A DNA stretch of 60,680 nt from contig CAZICK010000009.1 of NCBI GenBank assembly GCA_964537505.1, positions 1 through 60,680 on the forward strand, written 5' to 3'. Below, piece by piece: positions 37,641 to 44,124 of this stretch. Position 1 is the first letter of the stretch. Each line of letters begins with the position of its first letter. The translations under genes were made by a program, and so were the position numbers. This DNA comes from DAINBT01 sp036732785. GTDB taxonomy: Bacteria > Planctomycetota > Phycisphaerae > Sedimentisphaerales > SM23-30. The notes under the pieces were generated by a model. That model was not told the origin of the DNA and made no database searches. It saw nothing but the letters and a program-made list of their open reading frames with translations.

Positions 37641-39221
37641 GGTTCAGTCGATTTATCGCCAAAGGCCGACAAGCCGAACGTTGTAATAATTTACGGAGAT
37701 GATGTTGGGTACGGTGATGTGGGTGTGTACGGTTCCAAAATGATTCCCACCCCCAACATCGACCGCCTGGCAAGCCAGAGCCTTATGTTTACCGATGGTC
37801 ACTGTACCGCGGCAACATGTTCCCCATCGCGTTTTGCGCTGCTGACCGGCATGCACGCTTTTCGAAAAGGCGTTAATATATTATCGCCGCAATCACCGCT
37901 TTGCATACCGACAGACATCCTTACCTTGCCAAAGCTCTTTAAAAAAGCCGAATACTCAACTGCCATCATAGGCAAGTGGCATCTTGGACTTGGTAAAAAA
38001 GACGTGCCCGCCGATTGGAACGGAGAAGTTAAGCCGGGGCCTCTCGAGGTCGGATTTGACTACTCGTTTATACTGCCTTCGACAAACGATCGCGTACCAT
38101 GCGTATATCTTGAGAACTACCGCGTCGTAAACTACGACCCCGATGATCCTATCTACATAAACAACCAAAATCCCATAAAACCAAAAAATAATCGCATCAC
38201 AACCTATCCCGACGGCAAAAGTAATCCCGAAGCGATGACATACTACAAAAGCTCCCATGGCCATAACAGCAGCGTAATCAACGGTATCGGCCGGATAGGA
38301 TATATGGTAGGTGGCAAAGCGGCTTTGTGGAACGATGAAACCATCGCCGACGAATTCATAAAGCAAACCGAAAAGTACATCAAGTCTCACAAAGACAAGC
38401 CTTTCTTTTTGTATTTTTCGTCGCACGACATCCACTGCCCTCGAACTCCGCATCCGAGATTTCACGGGAAAAGCCAACTCGGTTACCGCGGCGATGCTAT
38501 GGTCCAGTTCGACTGGTCAACCGGCCAGATAATGAGGATACTCGATGAAAACCGTCTTGCCGACAATACCATCGTAATCTTCTCAAGCGATAACGGGCCG
38601 GTTTACGATGACGGTTACGATGATGGAACAACCGTCAAAACATCTACCGCTGACAATGACCGGGGGCATTATGCTGCTGGCCCTTACCGCGGCGGTAAAT
38701 ACCAGATTTACGAAGGTGGGACCCGTGTGCCGTTGCTTATTCGCTGGCCGGCGAAGATAAAGCCCGGTAAATCCGATGCCCTGGTAAGCCAGATAGACCT
38801 GCTGGCATCATTTGCCGATCTACTCGATTTTAAGCTGACTAAAAATCAGGCGACTGACAGCCAAAACATCCTCAAAGCCTTTCTCGGAGAGGACAAAGTA
38901 GGTCTTACAGAAATGATCGAAGAAATCAGAGGGGCTATCGCACTTAGAAAAGGCCAATGGAAATTCGTAATGAACAAATCAGGGGCGAAAGCCAGGAACA
39001 ATAAGAAACCAACCAACGTCAAAAATGAACTCTATAACCTTAAAGATGACATAGCCGAAAAAAATAACATTATCGAAAAATACCCCCAAAAAGCAGCGAT
39101 GATGGAAAAAAGACTTGAAGAAATAATCCAAAGAGTTGATGACAAGCCCACGATTACCTTTAGACATCACCGAGTTGATGGAAGTATCTATAACGAAAAT
39201 GTTATCACCGCGGTAAATTGA
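37557..39221 (+). CDS. Exported sulfatase (formylglycine-dependent)
   Basis: 554 residues. N-terminus is a Tat-type signal (NRRQFLKNLGAGAAAL) ending in a lipobox VPGC (Cys22). Family S1 sulfatase motifs: VVIIYGDDVGYGD (metal-binding Asp), TAATCSPSRFALLTG with Cys88 as the formylglycine precursor in C-x-P-S-R, IGKWHLG, and IVIFSSDNGPVYDDG. It hydrolyses sulfate esters, probably on an algal-type polysaccharide, given the adjacent GH29 fucosidase. The last ~30 residues are not sulfatase-like: they copy the tail of the upstream phosphatase. Both ends of the gene lie in the 220-bp direct repeats, marking it as a cassette. Confidence 0.93.
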   Translation: MNRRQFLKNLGAGAAALTVPGCNMSSRKGSVDLSPKADKPNVVIIYGDDVGYGDVGVYGSKMIPTPNIDRLASQSLMFTDGHCTAATCSPSRFALLTGMHAFRKGVNILSPQSPLCIPTDILTLPKLFKKAEYSTAIIGKWHLGLGKKDVPADWNGEVKPGPLEVGFDYSFILPSTNDRVPCVYLENYRVVNYDPDDPIYINNQNPIKPKNNRITTYPDGKSNPEAMTYYKSSHGHNSSVINGIGRIGYMVGGKAALWNDETIADEFIKQTEKYIKSHKDKPFFLYFSSHDIHCPRTPHPRFHGKSQLGYRGDAMVQFDWSTGQIMRILDENRLADNTIVIFSSDNGPVYDDGYDDGTTVKTSTADNDRGHYAAGPYRGGKYQIYEGGTRVPLLIRWPAKIKPGKSDALVSQIDLLASFADLLDFKLTKNQATDSQNILKAFLGEDKVGLTEMIEEIRGAIALRKGQWKFVMNKSGAKARNNKKPTNVKNELYNLKDDIAEKNNIIEKYPQKAAMMEKRLEEIIQRVDDKPTITFRHHRVDGSIYNENVITAVN

Positions 39222-39351
39222 AAGTAACCGAAGTCAGTGAACGCTGATTGAAAAACGAGGGAAAATAATGAACAGACGCCAGTTTCTCAAAAATCTCGGA
39301 GCCGGTGCCGCCGCATTAAGTTTGCCGGGGTGCAATATGTCATCCCAAAAA
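39132..39351 (+). repeat. 220-bp direct repeat, copy 2
   Basis: Covers the last 30 codons of the sulfatase gene, the 46-bp spacer and the first 28 codons of the fucosidase gene. The duplicate of 37421-37640. Recombination between the copies would delete the sulfatase and leave the phosphatase and fucosidase reading frames intact. Confidence 0.9.
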
Positions 39352-40473
39352 ACTTCAGACGGTGCTTCGACCGGAGGTGCTGCCCTGTCTAAGGCAACAG
39401 TGCAAATCCCCTCTTACCTGAAGGGATATGAAGAACTCTACAAATCAGATCCGCGTATGGCCGCCCTGGAATGGTTCAGGAACGCGAAATTCGGCCTCTT
39501 CATGCATTATGGACTCTACTCCATACTCGCAAGCGGTGCATGGGTTCAGTTCAGGCAAAAGATACCCATAGAGAAATACGAAAAGCTGACCAAGCGGTTT
39601 ACGGCAAAGAACTTTGATGCCGACTTTATCACCGATCTGGCGCTCGAAGGCGGAATGAAGTACGTAAACCTGACCAGTAAACATCACGACGGCTTTTGCC
39701 TATTCGATACTGGCAGTGGTAGCTGGAATTCAATGGCCGTAGCTAAGCGCGACCTGTGCGCCGAACTAGCCGAACAGTGCCGCAAAAAAGGGCTTGGGTG
39801 CTTTTTCTATTACTCTCTGCTGGCTGACTGGCATCATCCGTACTTTTATTCGAGAAACTTTAACTCCATTGCCCGCCCTGAGTATAAAACCAGACCGCAG
39901 CAGTATAAATTCGAGAAGGATGAAGACTTCCAGAAGTATCTCGATGACGCCATCGGTCACATACAGACTTTGCTAACCGAATACGGACCCATAGCCGGCA
40001 TTTGGCTTGATCCACTCATGGGTTATTATGGCCGGCCTGATCTCTTCCCAATGGATCAGATTTACGCCACGATCCGCAAGTTACAACCACAGTGCCTCAT
40101 CAGTGCCAAACAAGGAATCACAGGAACAGAAGACTTCGCGGCCCCGGAACGCAGCGGGCGTTCACTGGAAGAACAAATCCGAAAACGATACGGAGATAAG
40201 GCCGCCGAGATAGCGAAAAAAGCCTGGGAGAGAAATAAAGATAAGCACAATGAAATTTGCGATACGCTACAGAATAGCGCATGGGGATACAATGAAAAAG
40301 CAAAACATAAATCAACCGAAACGGTGTTAGAAATGCTAAAAACAGCATTTGAGCAGCAGTGCAATTTGCTTTTAAACACAGGCCCCCTGGCGGATGGTTC
40401 GATTCATTCAGAAGATGTGACAGTCTTGAAAAAAGTCGGAGCGCATATCCGGACTCATGGATGGCCGGGATGA
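39268..40473 (+). CDS. Exported alpha-L-fucosidase, GH29
   Basis: 401 residues. The Tat/lipoprotein signal (NRRQFLKNLGAGAAALSLPGC, split by Cys22) is nearly identical to that of the sulfatase before it. The mature domain is a GH29 (beta/alpha)8 barrel: WFRNAKFGLFMHYGLYS, NLTSKHHDGFCLFDT, and GIWLDPLMGYY, whose Asp is at the nucleophile position. The late LLNTGPLADGSIHSEDV segment is typical. The usual C-terminal beta-sandwich is absent, making it shorter than many GH29 enzymes. Expected to release L-fucose from glycans at the cell surface. With the sulfatase, it suggests use of sulfated fucose-containing polysaccharide (inference). Confidence 0.9.
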   Translation: MNRRQFLKNLGAGAAALSLPGCNMSSQKTSDGASTGGAALSKATVQIPSYLKGYEELYKSDPRMAALEWFRNAKFGLFMHYGLYSILASGAWVQFRQKIPIEKYEKLTKRFTAKNFDADFITDLALEGGMKYVNLTSKHHDGFCLFDTGSGSWNSMAVAKRDLCAELAEQCRKKGLGCFFYYSLLADWHHPYFYSRNFNSIARPEYKTRPQQYKFEKDEDFQKYLDDAIGHIQTLLTEYGPIAGIWLDPLMGYYGRPDLFPMDQIYATIRKLQPQCLISAKQGITGTEDFAAPERSGRSLEEQIRKRYGDKAAEIAKKAWERNKDKHNEICDTLQNSAWGYNEKAKHKSTETVLEMLKTAFEQQCNLLLNTGPLADGSIHSEDVTVLKKVGAHIRTHGWPG

Positions 40474-40583
40474 TTTTAATTTGTCAGTTCCGGCTTGGAC
40501 AATATCAGTTATTATAAGTTCAACCCTGCCGGAGAAAAATCCGCGTGGGACGAAGGGGCAGGCTACGAGAGTTGTTTACAAAA

Positions 40584-40611
40584 CATGCTCAAGCAAAAAA
40601 GCTTGAGCATG
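40584..40611. repeat. 11-bp perfect hairpin with A6 loop
   Basis: CATGCTCAAGC and GCTTGAGCATG around six adenines, 110 bases after the fucosidase stop codon. Strong stem but no following T-run, so not a standard intrinsic terminator. Two more perfect palindromes follow at 40631-40646 and 40649-40662. Confidence 0.7.
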
Positions 40612-40630
40612 CCACCCGGAATTTGGGGCT

Positions 40631-40662
40631 ATGTTGGTATCAACATACCCACGCAAGCGTGG
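40631..40662. repeat. Two adjacent palindromes
   Basis: ATGTTG-GTAT-CAACAT (40631-40646) and CCACGC-AA-GCGTGG (40649-40662), two bases apart. Together with the hairpin at 40584-40611 they form a cluster resembling REP/BIME-type extragenic elements. Confidence 0.6.
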
Positions 40663-40853
40663 AGCATGGCAACGGGAATTTTATTTCGCCCTTGCAGGAC
40701 GGAAGGTCGCGGCTCTGGGCTTCGTTTCGTGTCCCGCACCTGCATGCCCCGCAATTGGCCAGGTGTTCCGAAACACTTGTCGCGTATCAGGATCGTTCCA
40801 TTTGTCCTGCGATTCCAAAAACGCCACCGGCGTCTCCAGGCCGTCAAACGCAT

Positions 40854-40976
40854 TTACCTGCGTGGCAAACCAATGGCCAAATCGGTAAAACGCATGCCCT
40901 GCCCGGCGAACCGGTCGAGGTTGTGCGTTTTGATGATTGGATTGCCGTAGCAGGCCAAGAACCATTTCGTCGGGTT
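40854..40976 (-). pseudogene. Sulfatase N-terminal remnant
   Basis: A 40-codon leftward open segment between stop codons translates to ...WFLACYGNPIIKTHN followed by LDRFAGQGMRFTD. This matches the sulfatase region after the first metal-binding motif (compare GVYGSKMIPTPNIDRLASQS in the intact gene at 37557). No start codon, and no continuing sulfatase sequence downstream, so it is a degraded fragment. Confidence 0.5.
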
Positions 40977-41137
40977 TTAGTTTAATGGATTTCTGCCCGA
41001 AATTCAAACACGTCCTTGCGAAAAACCGTCGGTTCTGCGACTTTTATTACAGAGCAATCAAAATAACCTCTTGCGGGCGATAATCAGTGAGACTAACATG
41101 TGTTCCAGTCAAATGATATGATTTTAGGAAGACTCTG

Positions 41138-42124
41138 ATGAAAAACCTGCTCGCCAAGGGTCACCAACTCCTTAAGGAATCACTTAAGATCAGTGTGGTT
41201 TTGTTCAAGATTATGATTCCGATCATCATAATTGTTAAACTGCTGAAGGAATTTGGTGCGGTTAAGTATGTGGCCTGGGCGTTGGCGCCCGTCATGGAGA
41301 CGGTGGGGTTGCCGGGAAGCATGGGCATCGTATGGGCTACAACGATGATCACCAATTTGTATGGTGGTATGGTCGCCTTTGCCTCGCTGGCCGGTGATAA
41401 TCCGTTGACCGTTGCCCAGGTAACTGTCTTGACGTCCATGATGCTAATCGCTCATACGCTGCCGATAGAGTTGCGTGTCGCCCAAAAATGCGGTTGCCGA
41501 ATCGTCGTTATGGCTGTGCTTCGACTGGGAGGCGCAATGATATACGGCTGGTTGCTCAATGGCATCTACAACTGGTGCGATTGTTTGCAAAGTGCCAATG
41601 TACTGCTATTGAAACCACAAGCAGACCAACTTTCTTTATGGGCCTGGGCACGCGGAGAAATTGTCAACCTGATATTCATCTTTTTTATCATTTTCGGCTT
41701 ACTTGTCCTGATGAAACTATTGAAACTGCTGAAGATTGCCGATCTGCTCGATCGACTTTTACGTCCGATACTTCGCCCTTTGGGCATCGGCGCCGGAGCT
41801 ACGAACATTACGGTAATCGGTATGACAATGGGAATATCTTATGGAGGCGCACTGATCATCCATGAGACCGCATCGGGCAACATTCACAAAAAGGATATAT
41901 TCTTCGCGATGTCGCTGATGGGTCTGTCACACAGCCTTATCGAAGATACACTACTGATGGTGGTGCTGGGCGGCCATATTTCGGGCATTCTGGTTGGCAG
42001 AGTGCTCTTTGCCCTGGTGTCTATCTGGCTGTTAGTGAAATTTATTTCCCGCATTTCTGATGAACGTTTCGACAGGTATCTGTTCAAATGCAGACGATCC
42101 CAATCGAAGGGAAATGAGCCATAA
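41138..42124 (+). CDS. Gate-domain (nucleoside recognition) membrane protein
   Basis: 328 residues, integral membrane, with about eight hydrophobic segments. Two Gate domains are visible as inverted halves: LFKIMIPIIIIVKLLKEFG with ATTMITNLYGGMVAF in the first, and LLRPILRPLGIGAGATNITV with GISYGGALIIHE and LSHSLIEDTLLM in the second. Proteins of this family (SpmA/SpmB, YjiH-like) are assumed to be transporters of unknown substrate. SD-like TAGGAAG precedes ATG. It follows the gene-poor stretch and shows no operon partner; the substrate cannot be read from the context. Confidence 0.8.
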   Translation: MKNLLAKGHQLLKESLKISVVLFKIMIPIIIIVKLLKEFGAVKYVAWALAPVMETVGLPGSMGIVWATTMITNLYGGMVAFASLAGDNPLTVAQVTVLTSMMLIAHTLPIELRVAQKCGCRIVVMAVLRLGGAMIYGWLLNGIYNWCDCLQSANVLLLKPQADQLSLWAWARGEIVNLIFIFFIIFGLLVLMKLLKLLKIADLLDRLLRPILRPLGIGAGATNITVIGMTMGISYGGALIIHETASGNIHKKDIFFAMSLMGLSHSLIEDTLLMVVLGGHISGILVGRVLFALVSIWLLVKFISRISDERFDRYLFKCRRSQSKGNEP

Positions 42125-42143
42125 GAAGCTTTGGTCAAAGCGT

Positions 42144-42332
42144 TTATGTGATCGCCGCCATTTTAATAGAACCGTCCGATGTATATTTCAGGCAACATTC
42201 GTTACAGCCATTCACCAAAGACAATGTCTCTGTGAGCGTTCGATCAGGTTGTAAGTGCGGTGGTTTTCTATAGTTAAGAATGTCGGCGGCGGTCAGGGCG
42301 AGATGCCCGTCGCAGGCATAACATTTGCTGTA
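42144..42332 (-). other. Open frame with two CxxC-type motifs but no start codon
   Basis: About 62 leftward codons between stop codons, containing KCYACDGHL and, about 40 residues later, GCNECCLKY. The cysteine pairs suggest a zinc-binding peptide. There is no ATG, GTG or TTG at its beginning, so it is either a gene fragment or a chance frame. Confidence 0.25.
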
Positions 42333-42391
42333 TTATGTGGAATGAGAGAATTTTACGAAATCCCAGGGCATCCGCCCAACAGGAGTAAGCA

Positions 42392-42652
42392 ATGGACGAA
42401 GGAAAATTCCGAGAACAGTTAGATGACCTTATAAAAAAAATGGACAATCTGCCTGAAAGTCAAAAACAGAGATTGGTCGATCTCGCCCTCGAAAGCAAAC
42501 AAAACCATGCCAAGCTCAAGGAGAACGTTTCGGCTCTGCAGGAATCGCTGGATTACCTCCGGTTGAGCACAAAATATCTGCTTTTTGACCTGGAAGCGAC
42601 CCGCCGGGAAAACGCTTATCTTCGCAAAATGTTGGAAGAATCGGGCAGATAA
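42392..42652 (+). CDS. Small coiled-coil protein of unknown function
   Basis: 86 residues, strongly charged and almost entirely helical, with heptad-like spacing of leucines (LDDLIKKMDNL, LKENVSALQESLDYLRL, LRKMLEESG). No cysteines, signal or membrane segment. A strong SD (AGGAG, six bases before ATG) supports translation. I do not recognise the family; size and composition would suit a small dimerising adaptor. It stands alone between the Gate-domain gene and a leftward secreted repeat protein. Confidence 0.7.
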   Translation: MDEGKFREQLDDLIKKMDNLPESQKQRLVDLALESKQNHAKLKENVSALQESLDYLRLSTKYLLFDLEATRRENAYLRKMLEESGR

Positions 42653-42814
42653 TACCCAACTGGGTATAAGAATTTTGGTCACACAGCCTGCCCGCTCTCA
42701 CCGTGGTTTTGATTCGGGGGGTAATGGCATCGATATCTGCCTCCGATCGCCCCGGGTTCTTTCGCCTTTGGCTCCCTGTTCCGTGCGATTTCCTGAATTT
42801 TCACGTATCCGGGC

Positions 42815-43732
42815 CTAGCGGGCTTCCTGGGCTAAACGTTTCTTTAAACCTTCAAGTTTGGCTTTGCCTTGTTCTTCAGTTATCTCACCGGCTTCAACTG
42901 CAGCGCGAATTTCCTCGGCAACGGCAGCATACCTGGCCCTTAGGCCATCGCCTCTGTCGCTGGAGGCCATTCTCTCCCTGATTTCCCGGTACTTGGCATC
43001 GGCTTCCTCGCGGGTCATATCGCCTCGTTCGACGGCGCCCTCGACACGCCGTTTGATGGCATCCCAATCTACCTCATTGCGATTGTTCTTTTGGCTAATT
43101 CTTTTTTTGATCTCCCGGTACTTGGCATCGGCTTCCTCGCGTGTCATATCACCTCGTTCGACAGCGCCCTCGATTCGCTGTTTGATGGCATCCCAATCTA
43201 CCTCATTGCGATTGTTCTTTTGGCTAATTCTTTTTTTGATCTCCCGGTACTTGGCATCGGCTTCCTCGCGTGTCATATCACCTCGTTCGACAGCGCCCTC
43301 GATTCGCTTCCTGATGCCTTCCCCATCCTTACGGCTGACGCATTTCGAATCATCCTGACGTTGTCCGGCGGCCATTCTTTCCCTGATCCTCTTTTCAGCG
43401 GCCTTGTACTTCTTGGCTGCGACTTCCCTGCTGATTTTGCCGTCTTTGACAGCAGCACCGAGATCCTCGCGCACTTTCATCAGAGATGCCTTTGCTCTGT
43501 CCGAGCTTTGGTCCTTCCCGGCGTCGCCTGCTTTTCTGAGTGTTCCCAACATGGCCCTGGCTTGTTCACCGGTCAGTTCTCCAGCCTGGACCGCCGCCCT
43601 GAGCCGCCTGCCAACGGCGTCGTAGTCCTGGGCAATGGCTACGCCGAAAGGAAGTGCCAGAACAGTACCCAGCAGTACACATACCTGTAGCCAACGTGAG
43701 TTCGATCTGTTCGGATTATTTGATACGATCAT
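42815..43732 (-). CDS. Exported tandem-repeat protein (short helical-hairpin repeats)
   Basis: 305 residues with a signal peptide (hydrophobic segment about residues 15-32, ending VAIAQD). The mature chain consists of seven or so units of the pattern AVxxGxITxEEAxAKYxxIKKR, each probably a helical hairpin. The middle contains a 43-residue unit (starting RIEGAVERGDMTREEADAKY) present twice identically and a third time diverged. Highly charged. No catalytic motif; I do not recognise a named family beyond a loose likeness to SHOCT-type short helices. GAAAGGAGA-like SD before ATG. A promoter-like pair lies about 200 bases upstream. Confidence 0.75.
   Translation of the reverse strand: MIVSNNPNRSNSRWLQVCVLLGTVLALPFGVAIAQDYDAVGRRLRAAVQAGELTGEQARAMLGTLRKAGDAGKDQSSDRAKASLMKVREDLGAAVKDGKISREVAAKKYKAAEKRIRERMAAGQRQDDSKCVSRKDGEGIRKRIEGAVERGDMTREEADAKYREIKKRISQKNNRNEVDWDAIKQRIEGAVERGDMTREEADAKYREIKKRISQKNNRNEVDWDAIKRRVEGAVERGDMTREEADAKYREIRERMASSDRGDGLRARYAAVAEEIRAAVEAGEITEEQGKAKLEGLKKRLAQEAR
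43051..43308. repeat. 129-bp perfect tandem duplication
   Basis: Bases 43051-43179 and 43180-43308 appear identical on reading. The unit encodes 43 residues of the secreted repeat protein. Lack of synonymous differences indicates a recent duplication. Confidence 0.85.
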
Positions 43733-43824
43733 TTTGAATCTCCTTTCCAGGAATCCGCCACTGTCGATTTCGCTTGCGATTGCCGGTGGGCGGAGAGCCG
43801 GGCATGCAAGACATTCGATTGCTG

Positions 43825-43977
43825 TTAAAAGTAAATGGGCAAGCTGCGGTTACGCTCGACGTATCCCTTATTCTCCAAACATTGCAGCAGTCTTTGAACG
43901 ATCCCGCGCTGTGCTCTGGTTACATTATGGTAAAGTTTCTCACGTAATATGTCAATGGCTAATACTACAGCGCGATT
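43825..43977 (-). pseudogene. Possible winged-helix regulator fragment
   Basis: Fifty leftward codons between stops, ending RGIVQRLLQCLENKGYVERN then RSLPIYF. This resembles the recognition-helix/wing part of BlaI/MarR-like regulators. There is no conventional start codon in frame. Probably a remnant upstream of the tandem-repeat protein gene; chance resemblance is possible. Confidence 0.3.
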
Positions 43978-44048
43978 TTATGCAATTAACTGCGTTTTTG
44001 ATACTGATAATGCGGTTTAAAATGCAATAACTACATGATACTTACATT

Positions 44049-44063
44049 CCCACTTTACGTGGG
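44049..44063 (-). terminator. Hairpin downstream of the PEP/KaiC-like gene
   Basis: CCCAC-TTTAC-GTGGG, about 60 bases past the stop codon of the leftward gene ending at 44125. It lacks a T-run, so only a weak or factor-dependent terminator is suggested. Confidence 0.25.
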
Positions 44064-44124
44064 CCTTTGTCAATCGGTAAATCAACTACCAATAGAGCGA
44101 TGGTTACAAAAATGATGCTTGTGC

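Larger units (their letters stand above)
40474..41137. other. Gene-poor stretch with palindromes and a sulfatase remnant
   Basis: 664 bases. Several overlapping open frames exist on both strands but none has an SD or a recognisable product. It holds three perfect hairpins between 40584 and 40662, a short imperfect direct repeat (40605-40624 and 40662-40681, 17 of 20 bases) and a leftward sulfatase fragment at 40854-40976. It looks like decayed sequence. Confidence 0.6.
43733..44124. other. Intergenic stretch with possible winged-helix remnant
   Basis: 392 bases between two leftward genes. It contains a leftward open segment at 43825-43977 that reads like a winged-helix domain but lacks a start codon, a promoter-like pair on the minus strand (TTGACA at 43955-43950, 17-bp spacer, TACCAT at 43932-43927), and a short hairpin at 44049-44063 downstream of the PEP/KaiC-like gene. 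Confidence 0.4.

Noticed and set aside
40495..41007. Several overlapping open frames of 74-151 codons on both strands
   Set aside because: None has a good SD or a recognisable product; the stretch is better explained as palindromes plus a degraded sulfatase fragment.
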